Positions 29,219 to 39,589 are shown, numbered from the stretch's first letter. The stretch: 64,000 nucleotides of DNA from Achromobacter sp. ASV32 (GCF_016428805.1 NZ_JAELTJ010000007.1:1-64000); one strand, 5' to 3'. Translations and numbers: made by a program. Notes: generated by a model not told the origin, from the letters alone.

Positions 29219-29866
29219 TCAGAAATCCAGCCGCCCCTTCAATTCGCCGAACGGCACCATCACGTGTTCGCGATAGGCCGGACGCGCTTGCAGGCGCTCG
29301 TACCAGGCACGCACGTTGGGCAGCGGCGCGTGCGCGATGTCCAGCTCGTAATAGCGGTACAAGGCCGTGGCCGCGGGAATGTCCGCCAGCGACAGCGCCT
29401 GCCCGTCCAGGTAGGGCTGCGCGGCCAGCGCCGCGTCCAGCTGCCGCAGGCACGCGTGGGTGGCCGCCAGGCTGCGCGCGATGGCGGGCGCGTCGCGCTG
29501 CGCCTCGGGCGTGCGGTAATAGCCCCAGAACACGCCCACCAAAAAAGCGGGCTGCAAGGCCGTCTGCGCCCAGTCCATCCAGCCGTCGGCGCGCGCCCGC
29601 CGCGCCGGGTCGGCCGGCCAGAGCGTGCCGGCGCCGTAGCGGGCCGCCAGATAGCGCAGGATGGCATGGGATTCCCACACCACGGTATCGCCGTCACGCA
29701 GCAGCGGCACCTTGCCGTGCGGGTTCAGGCTGAGGAACTGCGGCGTGTCCAGTACGCCGAACTGCCCTCCCGCCGGCACGTGTTCGTAAGACAGGCCCAA
29801 TTCGCCCGCCAGCCACAAGACCTTTTGCACATTGAATGAGCTGCGCCGGCCCCAGATCGTCAACAT
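29219..29866 (-). CDS. Glutathione S-transferase family protein
   Basis: A 215-residue cytosolic GST. The N-terminal thioredoxin-like domain contains WGRRSSFNVQKVLWLAGEL with the likely catalytic serine (RRSSFNVQK) and the cis-proline segment NPHGKVPLLRDGD, and binds glutathione through VVWESHAILRYLAARY. The C-terminal domain is all-helical. The SSxNVQK motif is that of a bacterial theta/beta-like subgroup. It conjugates or exchanges glutathione on an unknown electrophile. Confidence 0.9.
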   Translation of the reverse strand: MLTIWGRRSSFNVQKVLWLAGELGLSYEHVPAGGQFGVLDTPQFLSLNPHGKVPLLRDGDTVVWESHAILRYLAARYGAGTLWPADPARRARADGWMDWAQTALQPAFLVGVFWGYYRTPEAQRDAPAIARSLAATHACLRQLDAALAAQPYLDGQALSLADIPAATALYRYYELDIAHAPLPNVRAWYERLQARPAYREHVMVPFGELKGRLDF

Positions 29867-29892
29867 ATCGTCATCCCTGAATGCCGCCCGCG

Positions 29893-30366
29893 TCAGCTGG
29901 CCACGACCACGCGCGGCTCGCAGAGCACCGGGAAATTCACGGAGTTGGCGATGTAGCAGAAATGATGCGCGCGGGCATGCAGAGCTTCGGCCAGCCCGGC
30001 GTCGCCGCCGGCCTGGATGGTGACTTCGGGCCGCAAGGTGACCGACGCAAACGCGCCGCCGTGCGCCGGGTCTTCGCGCATCACGCCGTGCGCCTCATCG
30101 CGATAGGCCGTGACCGTGATGCCCTCGACCGCGCACAGGTGCAGATACCAGAGCTTGTGGCAGGCCGACAGCGACGCCACCAGCAGGTCTTCCGGATTCC
30201 AGCGCGCCGCGTCGCCACGAAAGGCCGGGTCGGCCGACCCGGCGATGTCGGCCTTGCCCGGCGCCTGGATCAGGTGGTCGCGGGAATAAGCCGTGTAGCT
30301 GGCGGTGCCCTTGCCGATGTTGCCGGTCCAGGTCACGTTGACGTCGTAGTGGTGTTCGCCTTTCAT
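29893..30366 (-). CDS. OsmC-family peroxiredoxin-like protein
   Basis: A 157-residue OsmC/Ohr-type protein. The core VASLSACHKLWYLHLCAVEG carries one reactive-type cysteine and HAHHFCYIANSVNFPV the other, as in OsmC enzymes that reduce organic peroxides with paired cysteines. The MKGEH start follows the conserved MKxxHxYxxxVTWTGN beginning of this branch; the upstream frame is not conserved in type. It is 26 bases upstream of the GST gene, consistent with an oxidative/electrophile defence pair. Confidence 0.88.
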   Translation of the reverse strand: MKGEHHYDVNVTWTGNIGKGTASYTAYSRDHLIQAPGKADIAGSADPAFRGDAARWNPEDLLVASLSACHKLWYLHLCAVEGITVTAYRDEAHGVMREDPAHGGAFASVTLRPEVTIQAGGDAGLAEALHARAHHFCYIANSVNFPVLCEPRVVVAS

Positions 30367-30530
30367 TGCGGAAATCCCCGGTTGCGCCGCCCTGGCGCAA
30401 AGATTGATAGCGTAGCGCAAGCGCGCGGTTCAAGTGGAGGAGGCCACGGGACAAAACTGACACATCGAGCACAGGCGCGTGCCGGACGCGCTTGCGCCAG
30501 TCAGGCCGAGCCGCGCCGGACGCGAGCGCG

Positions 30531-30926
30531 TCAGGCCGGCGGCGCATCCGGATAGGTGGCGACCTGCGGCCCGTCCACCAGCCACGGCACATCGTGCGAG
30601 GTATGGATATGCGCCGATGGCCGCGCCCCCGGGTCGTCGTCCAGCGTCGCCACGCGCAGGATGACCTGCGGCTGTGCCACCCAATGCGCCATCAGATGCG
30701 CGCCGCAGGCCGTGCAGAAATGGCGGATCTTGCCCGGCGACGACTCGTACGAGCCCAGCGCCGCCTCGCCCCGGGTCCAGCGGAAATCCACGCGCGCCAC
30801 GCGCGCGGTCGATGCAAAAGCCGCGCCGTGCGCCTTGCGGCAGGTGACACAATGGCAATGAAAAATCGGCCCCGACAGGCGCTCGGCCTCGTAGGCCACC
30901 GCGCCGCACAGACAGCTTCCCTTCAT
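30531..30926 (-). CDS. GFA-domain protein (formaldehyde-activating/CENP-V fold)
   Basis: A 131-residue zinc protein. It begins with the GFA signature MKGSCLCGAVAYE, continues with FHCHCVTCRKAHGAAFAS and ends the core with RHFCTACGAHLMA, supplying the cysteines for the structural and catalytic zinc sites. Founding members were proposed to join glutathione and formaldehyde, but many homologues have other or unknown roles. The start fits this domain exactly. Confidence 0.87.
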   Translation of the reverse strand: MKGSCLCGAVAYEAERLSGPIFHCHCVTCRKAHGAAFASTARVARVDFRWTRGEAALGSYESSPGKIRHFCTACGAHLMAHWVAQPQVILRVATLDDDPGARPSAHIHTSHDVPWLVDGPQVATYPDAPPA

Positions 30927-31182
30927 GGCGGTTCTCCTTCGCGCCCGCCGCGACAGGCGGCCGGCTCGCAACGAAAAGCGTAGCGCAGGCAGGCCGGACC
31001 CAAGGCGCGGATACGGCCCAAATGCGAGGCATGCGCGGACAAGACCGCGCCGCGCCCCGCTGCGGCTTGCTGCCGCCGGGCCGTCGCCAGGCCTGCGGCG
31101 GCCCGCAATGCCTTTACATCCCGTTTCAGCAAGGACAGGCATGCGTCCGTATCGTGGACGCTCTGCTACACAGGAGCTCGCC

Positions 31183-31608
31183 ATGATGAAAACCACCCTG
31201 ACCTGCACCCTGACAGTCGCCCTGCTTGCTGGCTGCGCCCCGTCCAAACCCATCACCGCCCGCTCCGTGCCGGTGGACAATCACACGGCGCGCAACGCGC
31301 TTGATTGGCCCGGCAGCTACGACGGCACCCTGCCCTGCGCCGATTGCCCGGGCATCCGCATCCGCCTGACCTTGATGAAGGACGGCCGCTACGCGCGCAC
31401 CACCCAATACCTGGACCGCCAGGAACAGCCCGAGACCGTGGCCGGCAGCTTCAGTTGGGAGTCCGACGGCAGCACCATCCGGCTGGACGCCTCGGGCGAC
31501 AGCCAGCGCTACTTCGTCGCCGAAAACCAGGTCACCCTGCTGTACCGCGACGGCACCCGCCCCACCGGCCCGCTGGCGCCGCACTATGTGCTGCGGCGTG
31601 CGCAGTAG
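31183..31608 (+). CDS. NlpE-like outer-membrane lipoprotein (N-domain only)
   Basis: A 141-residue lipoprotein with lipobox LAGC (Cys18). The mature part matches the NlpE N-terminal domain: WPGSYDGTLPCADCPGIRIRLTL, with the CxxC pair used in copper/redox sensing and Cpx surface signalling in enterics, then RDGTRPTGPLAPHYVLRR. E. coli NlpE has an additional C-terminal domain that is missing here. The ATG has CAGGAG about 7 bases upstream; the longer open frame lacks conservation. Confidence 0.85.
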   Translation: MMKTTLTCTLTVALLAGCAPSKPITARSVPVDNHTARNALDWPGSYDGTLPCADCPGIRIRLTLMKDGRYARTTQYLDRQEQPETVAGSFSWESDGSTIRLDASGDSQRYFVAENQVTLLYRDGTRPTGPLAPHYVLRRAQ

Positions 31609-31724
31609 CGCAGCGCCCTGCCGGCGGCATCGCGCAAGCCGCCGTCTTCCGGCTATTCTTCCAGGCTGAACACGCCGCACCGCCCGGCCCCCTGGCCGGC
31701 GCCGCGGCCCCAAGGAAGGAAGCC

Positions 31725-32468
31725 ATGAAAACCGATCACGAATTGCTCGACGCCTTCGCCCCGACGGGCACGCTGCGCGCCTCCATCAACCTGGGCAATC
31801 CCATCCTGGCCAACACCCACCCCGGCACCGGCGCGCCCGGCGGGGTATCGGTGGACCTGGCCACCGAACTGGCGCGCCGGCTCGACGTGAAACTGGAGCT
31901 GGTGGTGTTCAAGTCCGCCGGCGAGTCCGTCAATGCCGTCGCCGCCGAACAGGCCGACGTGGGCTTTTTCGCGATCGATCCGCTGCGTGGCGAACAGATC
32001 GCCTTCACCGCCCCCTACGTGGTCATCGAAGGCGCCTACCTGGTGCGCCAGGACTCGTCCATCACCCGCCAGGAAGAAGTGGATTGCACGGGCCAGCGCG
32101 TGGTGGTCGGCAAAGGCAGCGCCTACGACCTGTACCTGACCCGCGAACTCAAGCACGCCGAGATCTTCCGCGCGCCGACCTCGCCCGCCGTGGTCGACAC
32201 CTTCATCCAGGAAAACCTGGAAGTGGCCGCCGGCGTGAAGCAGCAACTGGAGGCCGACGCGCAGCGCCTGGGCGGCCTGCGCCTGCTGGATGGCCATTTC
32301 ATGCTGATCCGCCAGGCCATGGGCGTGCCCAAGAGCCGCGGTGCCAAAGCCGCCGCCTACCTGGCGGCGTTTGTCGAAGCCATGAAGAAAACCGGCTTCG
32401 TTGCCGAAGCGCTGGCGCGCCACAACATCCAGGGCGCGGCGGTGGCGCCGTTGGAAAACCAGGCGTAA
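31725..32468 (+). CDS. Family 3 solute-binding protein without signal peptide
   Basis: A 247-residue protein with the SBP_bac_3 amino-acid-binding fold (GTLRASINLGNPIL, DLATELARRLDVKLELVVFKSAGESVNAV, ADVGFFAIDPLRGEQIAFTAPYVVIEGAYLV). No signal peptide is visible: the first ATG after AAGGAAGGA starts MKTDHELLDAFAPTG directly before the domain, and the upstream frame offers no hydrophobic stretch. It may be cytosolic or not exported. It has no permease or ATPase genes next to it. Such orphans can act as binding sensors or enzymes, but this is inference. Confidence 0.8.
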   Translation: MKTDHELLDAFAPTGTLRASINLGNPILANTHPGTGAPGGVSVDLATELARRLDVKLELVVFKSAGESVNAVAAEQADVGFFAIDPLRGEQIAFTAPYVVIEGAYLVRQDSSITRQEEVDCTGQRVVVGKGSAYDLYLTRELKHAEIFRAPTSPAVVDTFIQENLEVAAGVKQQLEADAQRLGGLRLLDGHFMLIRQAMGVPKSRGAKAAAYLAAFVEAMKKTGFVAEALARHNIQGAAVAPLENQA

Positions 32469-32606
32469 CGACCCGGCAGGCACGTCCGGCCCGGGTTCGC
32501 TGCGGCGAGCCACACGGCGTGGCCGCGCAGCGTTGCGCGGCCGGCCACCGCCGCGAGATATCAAATCCAGGTGAAAAGGCGCGCGGCACCCGCCGCGCGC
32601 CTGCCT

Positions 32607-32939
32607 TCAGTGGCTGATCATCCAGGGCCGCGAACCGGCAAAGGACTTCGCCCCATCGGCCGTGGTGCGCGTCTTGCCGCTGCCGCGCCCGCCCGAGCAG
32701 CAACCGCAGTTCATGCCGTGCCCCGAGCGCGTGCTGCGCGGCTCGTGGGCGCTGCGCTCGTTGGCGGCATGGGCGCGGTTGACGGCGGACGACAGCGCCG
32801 AGATCGCCGGCGCGCCGCCCACGATGCGGCCGGACAGCGCGCCGCAATCCGGGCATGCGGCGGGATCGCGCCATTGCGCCAACGGCCGCAACGCCGCGAA
32901 CGCGCCGCAGTCCGCGCAGGCATAGTCATACATGGGCAT
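32607..32939 (-). CDS. fmdB: FmdB-family zinc ribbon protein
   Basis: A 110-residue protein. The N-terminal zinc ribbon has CADCG and CPDCG pairs in MPMYDYACADCG...PAACPDCGALSGRIVGG, as in FmdB, the putative regulator encoded next to formamidase. The C-terminal 45 residues are unusual and include NCGCCSGGRGSGK. It follows fmdA by 25 bases on the same strand, the standard fmdAB order. Confidence 0.88.
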   Translation of the reverse strand: MPMYDYACADCGAFAALRPLAQWRDPAACPDCGALSGRIVGGAPAISALSSAVNRAHAANERSAHEPRSTRSGHGMNCGCCSGGRGSGKTRTTADGAKSFAGSRPWMISH

Positions 32940-32964
32940 GTCAGGCTCCTTGTCGGTGCATCCG

Positions 32965-34194
32965 TCAGCGATCGCGCGACAAGGGCATGTCGATACCGCC
33001 CTTGATGTGCTTGACCGGCCCGGACGCCGACGGCTGGATGTCAAAGTCGAAGATCTCGGTCGGCAGCCACAGCGTGGCGCAGGAATTGGGAATGTCCACG
33101 ACCCCGCTGATATGCCCCTGCACCGGCGCGCAGCCCAGCAGCGAATAGGCCTGCGCCCCCGAATAGCCGAACTTCTTCAGGTATTCGATGGCATTCAGGC
33201 AGGCCTGCCGGTAGGCGACATTGACGTCCAGGTAATGCTGCTTGCCGCCTTCGTCCACCGAGATGCCTTCGAAGATCAGGTAGTCCTTGTAGGCCGGCGT
33301 GATCGGGCTGGGCTTGAAGATGGGATTCTTGATCGCGTACTTCTCCATGCCACCCTTGATGAGCGTCACGCGCATGTGCACCCAACCGGCCATCTCGATG
33401 GCGCCGCAGAAGGTGATTTCGCCGTCGCCCTGCGAGAAATGCAGGTCGCCCACCGACAGGCCGCCGCCCTTGACGTACACCGGAAAGAACACCCGGGCGC
33501 CGCGCGACAGATCCTTGATGTCGCAGTTGCCGCCGTGCTCGCGCGGCGGCACGGTGCGCGCGCCTTCGCCAGCCGCGCGGTCGCGGTCCGCGCCCTGCAG
33601 CGCGCCCATGTGGGCCGTCTTGGGCGCCGGCGGATTGGCCAGCGGCGGCACGCGGCCGGGGTTGGTGTCGATCAGGGCTTGTTCGCGCTGGTTCCAGGTA
33701 TCCAGCAGCTTCTTGTCGGGCAGGCAGCCGATCAGGCCAGGGTGAATCAGCCCGGCGAAATTCACCCCCGGGATGTGCCGCGACGACGTGAACATGCCGT
33801 GGAAATCCCAGATGGATTTCTGCGCATGGGGAAAATGGTCGGTCAGGAAGCCGCCGCCGTTGTTGCGGCTGAAAAAGCCGTTGAAGCCCCACAGGCTATC
33901 GGGCTTGGCACCGATATCCAGCAGGTCCACCACCAGCAGGTCGCCGGGTTCGGCGCCCTCCACGCCCACCGGGCCGGACAGAAAGTGCACCGTGGACAGG
34001 TCCACGTCGCGCACGTCGTCGGCGCTGTCGTCGTTCTTGATCGCGCCGCCGGTCCAATCGTAGGTTTCCAGGATGAAGTCCTCGCCAGGCTTGACCCAGA
34101 CGGCCATCGGAATATCCGGATGCCAGCGGTTGTGGATCTGCTTGTTTTCGTAGGGGGATTGGGCCAGGTCGACCCGGATGAGCGTATCGGTCAT
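32965..34194 (-). CDS. fmdA: Formamidase (acetamidase/formamidase family)
   Basis: A 409-residue amidohydrolase converting formamide (and other short amides) to the acid and ammonia. The FmdA/AmdA pattern is clear: NRWHPDIPMAVWVKPGEDFILETYDWTGG, PGDLLVVDLLDIGAKPDSLWGFNGFFSRNNGGGFLTDHFP and GGNCDIKDLSRGARVFFPVYVKGGGLSVGDLHFSQGDGE. Length matches family members of about 407-411. It makes ammonia for nitrogen assimilation. A double operator-like repeat lies in its promoter, and fmdB follows. Confidence 0.95.
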   Translation of the reverse strand: MTDTLIRVDLAQSPYENKQIHNRWHPDIPMAVWVKPGEDFILETYDWTGGAIKNDDSADDVRDVDLSTVHFLSGPVGVEGAEPGDLLVVDLLDIGAKPDSLWGFNGFFSRNNGGGFLTDHFPHAQKSIWDFHGMFTSSRHIPGVNFAGLIHPGLIGCLPDKKLLDTWNQREQALIDTNPGRVPPLANPPAPKTAHMGALQGADRDRAAGEGARTVPPREHGGNCDIKDLSRGARVFFPVYVKGGGLSVGDLHFSQGDGEITFCGAIEMAGWVHMRVTLIKGGMEKYAIKNPIFKPSPITPAYKDYLIFEGISVDEGGKQHYLDVNVAYRQACLNAIEYLKKFGYSGAQAYSLLGCAPVQGHISGVVDIPNSCATLWLPTEIFDFDIQPSASGPVKHIKGGIDMPLSRDR

Positions 34195-34213
34195 TCTCTT
34201 TCATCTCCAACGT

Positions 34214-34247
34214 AGTGTTTTGGCAAAACAAAAGTGTTGATAAAACA
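34214..34247 (-). promoter_or_regulatory. Tandem operator-like repeats upstream of fmdA
   Basis: TGTTTTGGCAAAACA (34216-34230) is a perfect 15-bp palindrome. A related element AGTGTTGATAAAACA (34233-34247) follows 2 bases after AGTGTTTTGGCAAAACA, giving two tandem sites 19 bases apart. They lie 20-50 bases before the fmdA start on its promoter side, so a repressor or activator binding there would control formamidase. The regulator is not encoded beside it. Confidence 0.5.
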
Positions 34248-34530
34248 GAACTTCAATCGCGGCCCGGATGCATCCGCCGCCTGAACCGGCGGCCTGGCCG
34301 GCCTGTCGTCGCAAACCCGCGATTTGTCTTGCACGGTAGGCCAGTTTCAGGTGGCCGTAAAGATGGCAACGAAAATGCGTCATGAAAAGGGAGCCTGGGC
34401 GGAGCCAGTCGTTACGCCGGCCGGTCAGCGGCACGGGACGTCGCGATCGCAGGATCGGATGCCGCCGGGCCGGACGTTATGATGCGGGCATCGCATTTCG
34501 CGGCTACGCCGCAACGGAAAACCTACGTCC
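34248..34530. other. Intergenic region between fmdA promoter and small secreted protein gene
   Basis: The fmdA-to-34531 gap is 336 bases. Apart from the operator-like repeats, I see a -10-like TATGAT at 34478-34483 that could serve the rightward gene, some GC-rich dyads, and no RNA gene or convincing ORF. A 71-codon frame starting at 34382 is arginine/proline-rich and looks like non-coding reading. Confidence 0.4.
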
Positions 34531-34914
34531 ATGTTCTTGCCCCGCGCGCTCTGCCCCCTGCCCCGTCCTGTCTACGCCGCGCTGCTGCTTGCCGTGATGC
34601 TGCCCCTGTCCGCGCAGGCGGACGAGGACTGCGTGGCGCAATTCGATGCCAGCGTCACCCGCTACAACGAGGCGGTCACGGTGCAGACCAAGCGCGAGGT
34701 GACCAATCTGCACCAGTTGAACTTCCTGCTGTGCCAGGGCCGCCTGGACTTGCTGGACATGGAGTTCGCACTGGTCGACGACTACGAGCAATGCACGCGC
34801 AACGGCGGCAGGTTTCCGGACAAGACCGTGCAGAAGATGACGACGCTGCCGGACAACCTGGCCTCGAAGAAGACCGCCTGGATCGACACCTGCGGCCCCT
34901 ACATGAAGCAATGA
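34531..34914 (+). CDS. Small secreted cysteine protein of unknown function
   Basis: A 127-residue protein with a signal peptide (hydrophobic AALLLAVMLPLS, likely cut after AQA). The mature part has four cysteines (DEDCVAQ, LLCQGRL, EQCTRNG, DTCGPY), enough for two disulfides, and an acidic, helix-prone body. I recognise no domain. It stands alone, converging with the class V aminotransferase gene. Confidence 0.7.
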   Translation: MFLPRALCPLPRPVYAALLLAVMLPLSAQADEDCVAQFDASVTRYNEAVTVQTKREVTNLHQLNFLLCQGRLDLLDMEFALVDDYEQCTRNGGRFPDKTVQKMTTLPDNLASKKTAWIDTCGPYMKQ

Positions 34915-34928
34915 CCGGCCGCTGAAAA

Positions 34929-34960
34929 CCACAACGCCGGCCATCAGGCCGGCGTTGTGG
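34929..34960. terminator. Strong hairpin between converging genes
   Basis: A perfect 14-bp stem (34929-34942 with 34947-34960) closed by ATCA. On the leftward strand it is followed by TTTT, so it is a good intrinsic terminator for the class V aminotransferase gene; on the rightward strand only an A-run precedes it. Confidence 0.8.
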
Positions 34961-34983
34961 CACCGCGCGCGCCTGCGCAGGGA

Positions 34984-36465
34984 TCAGGCGACGGCCTCGG
35001 CCTGGGCGGGCCGCGGGAAGAAGATGGCGCGGCTGGGATCGAAGTCGTAGTCGCCTTCGAAGTCGGTGGCGTCGGCCGCCAGCGCCAGCACCGAGTCCAG
35101 GATGAAATCGACCTTGGCGTCGGTCAGCAGCACACTGAGGTTCAGCCGGATGAATCCCGGCTTTTCGATCTCGCGGCCGTCCAGGATGGCCTGGCGCATC
35201 CGCGCCGATTCGGCCTCATCGATATCGAGCAGGTGATGCACATAGGGGCCGGCGCAGGCGCAACCGCCGCGGGCCTGGATGCCGAAGCGGTCGCTCAGCA
35301 TGCGGGTCACCAATTGCTGGTGCACGAAGCCGCCGCGGCCGTTGCGCACCCGGAACGAAAAGATGGGCAGGCGCTGGGCGCTGAGCGAACCCAGCAGTTC
35401 CAGCCGCGGCGCACCCTGCCACCGGGCGAACGCGCGCTGCGCCAATTCGGCATTGCGCCGCTGCATGAACTCGGCGCCCAGGGCGTCCTTGACCAGCAGG
35501 ACCAGCGCGGCGCGGATGTCGCCCACGACATTGGGCGTGCCGGCTTCCTCGCGCGCTTCCAGGCTGCCGCTGTAATCGTGGCCGGCAGGCGAGACGAATT
35601 TGACGGTGCCGCCGCCGGGATACGTCGGCGTAAGCGGGACGACCGCATCGCGGCGCACGATCAGGATGCCGGACGCGCCCGGGCCGCCGATGAATTTGTG
35701 GGGCGAGAAGACGATGGCGTCGATCGGCGCATCGGCCGCGGGCGACATGCGGATGTCCAGGTAGGGCGCGCCGCCGGCATAGTCCCACACCATTTTCGCG
35801 CCCGCCTGCTTGACGCGCCGGGTGATCGCCGCCACGTCGGCGACGATGCCGGTCACGTTGGAGGCGGCCGACAGCGCGCAGATGACCCGCGTGCCGGCCG
35901 GGGCTTGCAGCGCGGCGTCCAGTTCGGCCAGGTCGGGGCCGCCCAGCGGGCTTTCGGCCACCGAGACCAGTTCCGCGCCGGATTCGCGCCAGGGCAGGAT
36001 ATTGGAATGGTGCTCGTAGGGGCCGATGATGACGCGGACTTTCTGGCCAGCGGCCAGGGCCGCGGGCACGCCCAGCAGGTGCACGAGCCGGTTGATGCCC
36101 ATGGTGGCGCCCGAGCCGGCGAAGATCACGGCGTGTTCGTCACCGGCGCCACAGCAACGCGCGACCACGGCACGGGCCTCGCGGCGCAGGCGCGTGATGA
36201 AGCCGCCGCAGTACGAGGCTTCGGTGTGCGAGTTGGCGTAGTAAGGCAGCACGTGCTCGAGCACGAAGCGCTCGACCTGCATGAGTGCACGGCCCGACGC
36301 GACGTAGTCGGCATAGACGAGGGGCTTGGCGCCGCGCGGGCCGTCGATGACCGCGTCCTTGCCGATCAGGCCATCGGCCAGCGCGGCGGCGATATCAGCG
36401 GATTGCAGGGAGGCTTGGAATTGGCGCAACGGCCCTGTGGTGGCCGGGGTCGCGTGGGTAGACAT
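34984..36465 (-). CDS. Class V PLP aminotransferase (cysteine desulfurase-like)
   Basis: A 493-residue fold-type I PLP enzyme. It has the substrate region YADYVASGRALM, the histidine stack EHHSN at the cofactor ring and the Schiff-base lysine in VFSPHKFIGGPGA. The late GGCACAGPYVHHLL loop holds cysteines where cysteine desulfurases keep theirs. It is longer than IscS and lacks iron-sulfur partners nearby, so a catabolic or biosynthetic lyase/desulfurase role is as likely as sulfur delivery. An Lrp-type regulator is divergent from it, suggesting amino-acid-responsive control. Confidence 0.85.
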   Translation of the reverse strand: MSTHATPATTGPLRQFQASLQSADIAAALADGLIGKDAVIDGPRGAKPLVYADYVASGRALMQVERFVLEHVLPYYANSHTEASYCGGFITRLRREARAVVARCCGAGDEHAVIFAGSGATMGINRLVHLLGVPAALAAGQKVRVIIGPYEHHSNILPWRESGAELVSVAESPLGGPDLAELDAALQAPAGTRVICALSAASNVTGIVADVAAITRRVKQAGAKMVWDYAGGAPYLDIRMSPAADAPIDAIVFSPHKFIGGPGASGILIVRRDAVVPLTPTYPGGGTVKFVSPAGHDYSGSLEAREEAGTPNVVGDIRAALVLLVKDALGAEFMQRRNAELAQRAFARWQGAPRLELLGSLSAQRLPIFSFRVRNGRGGFVHQQLVTRMLSDRFGIQARGGCACAGPYVHHLLDIDEAESARMRQAILDGREIEKPGFIRLNLSVLLTDAKVDFILDSVLALAADATDFEGDYDFDPSRAIFFPRPAQAEAVA

Positions 36466-36510
36466 GATGATGATGGGACGAGGACAGGGATTTAGCTCGG
36501 AATATCATAC

Positions 36511-36559
36511 GGTGGAAATAAATTTGAAACCTCACCTAAATTTTGGTGAAAATCACCAA
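36511..36559. promoter_or_regulatory. Lrp-type repeated half-sites
   Basis: Alternating GGTG and CACC half-sites at 36511, 36533, 36545 and 36554 lie in an AT-rich stretch. The last pair forms TTGGTGA-AAA-TCACCAA (36543-36559). Lrp/AsnC octamers typically wrap such phased, AT-rich repeats. The site lies between the divergent class V aminotransferase and the Lrp-type gene. Confidence 0.55.
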
Positions 36560-36582
36560 TATTCGTTCATTTGATCGACACC

Positions 36583-37080
36583 ATGGAAAAAATAGACAAA
36601 TTTGATCTAAGTATCATCTCCTGCCTGCAACGCGAAGGTTCCCTCTCGCAGCGCGAGCTGGCCGATCGGGTCGGTTTGTCGCAGAACGCCTGCTGGCGCC
36701 GGCTGCAGCGGCTGAACGCCAGCGGCATCATTCGCGGCACCCGCGCCCAGGTCAATCTGGTCGCGCTGGGGTTGGACCTGACGGTGTTCGTGATGATCCG
36801 TACCAGCCACCACGCCAAGGACTGGGCCGACGGCTTTCGCCGCCATGTCGAACGCCTGCCCGAGGTGACCGAGTTCTACCGCATCGGCGGCGACTGGGAC
36901 TACCTGATCAAAGTCACTTGCCGCGGCATCGCGGGCTACGACCGCTTCTACCAGAAGCTGATCACCGATTTCGAGCTGTCGACGGTGACGGGGTTCTTCA
37001 GCATGGAAGCCATCATCGAAAATCGCCCGCCCGACCTGACGCAGTTGGCCCACTCGGTCGAGGACGGCACGCCGGGTTAG
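36583..37080 (+). CDS. Lrp/AsnC-family transcriptional regulator
   Basis: A 165-residue regulator. The N-terminal winged helix (about residues 1-60; KFDLSIISCLQREGSLSQRELADRVGLSQNACWRRLQRL) is followed by the RAM effector domain with TEFYRIGGDWDYLIKV. The ATG at 36583 was preferred over an in-frame TTG 12 bases earlier. It is divergent from the class V aminotransferase, so it probably controls it in response to an amino acid, and binds the repeated half-sites between them. Confidence 0.92.
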   Translation: MEKIDKFDLSIISCLQREGSLSQRELADRVGLSQNACWRRLQRLNASGIIRGTRAQVNLVALGLDLTVFVMIRTSHHAKDWADGFRRHVERLPEVTEFYRIGGDWDYLIKVTCRGIAGYDRFYQKLITDFELSTVTGFFSMEAIIENRPPDLTQLAHSVEDGTPG

Positions 37081-37213
37081 CCGCCCAGATAACTTCCCGT
37101 CATGAAGCCCCGGGCAGGCTTATATCCACGGGTTATCCCGGATGCGCCCATATCGACAAATCGTCAATAATTCGCCAACGTTTTGTTATCGATCCGTCCC
37201 CACCTAACTGCCC

Positions 37214-37726
37214 ATGTCTGTTTCCGTCCGGGACGCCATTGTTTCCTCCTCCCATCTCGCCTCGTCCGCCCCGGAGCTGTCCGAGGTGGAGTTCGGCCTG
37301 ATCATCGCGTCGCACGCCTTCAACCGCTGGATGGTCCGCTGCATGGCCTGTGCCGGCCTGCCCGAGCTGACCTCGCTGGACATCCTGGTGCTGAACCACG
37401 TGTTCCACCGCGGCCGCGGCAAGAAACTGGCCGACATCTGCTTCACGCTCAACGTCGAAGACACCCACCTGGTGAACTATTCGCTCAAGAAGCTGGAGCG
37501 TCTGGGCGTGGTGCAAAGCGCCAAGACCGGCAAGGAAGTGATCTACACCACCACGGACGCCGGCGCGGCCGCGATCCAGCGCTACGCCGAAGTCCGCGAG
37601 CAGTGCCTGGTCAAGCCGTTCATCGATTCCCCCGCCGCGGACGACGCCAGCCGCCAGCTGGCCCATACCCTGCGCGCCCTGTCGGGCCTGTACGACCAGG
37701 CTGCCCGCGCCGCCACCTCGCTGTGA
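37214..37726 (+). CDS. MarR-like winged-helix regulator
   Basis: A 170-residue regulator with a MarR-type winged helix. Helical dimerisation (VEFGLIIASHAFNRWMVRC) is followed by the recognition region LADICFTLNVEDTHLVNYSLKKLERLGVVQ and the wing KTGKEVIYTTTDAG. It is first in an operon, 9 bases before the ABC ATPase, so it likely controls the peptide importer and its own synthesis. Three cysteines (MACAG, ICFTL and EQCLV) could sense redox, but this is speculative. Confidence 0.85.
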   Translation: MSVSVRDAIVSSSHLASSAPELSEVEFGLIIASHAFNRWMVRCMACAGLPELTSLDILVLNHVFHRGRGKKLADICFTLNVEDTHLVNYSLKKLERLGVVQSAKTGKEVIYTTTDAGAAAIQRYAEVREQCLVKPFIDSPAADDASRQLAHTLRALSGLYDQAARAATSL

Positions 37727-37735
37727 GAATTCACG

Positions 37736-39589
<1,854 letters not shown>

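Noticed and set aside
34382-34597. 71-codon ORF in the fmdA upstream gap
   Set aside because: Arg/Pro/Cys-rich composition of non-coding high-GC frames, and it overlaps the start of the secreted-protein gene in another frame.
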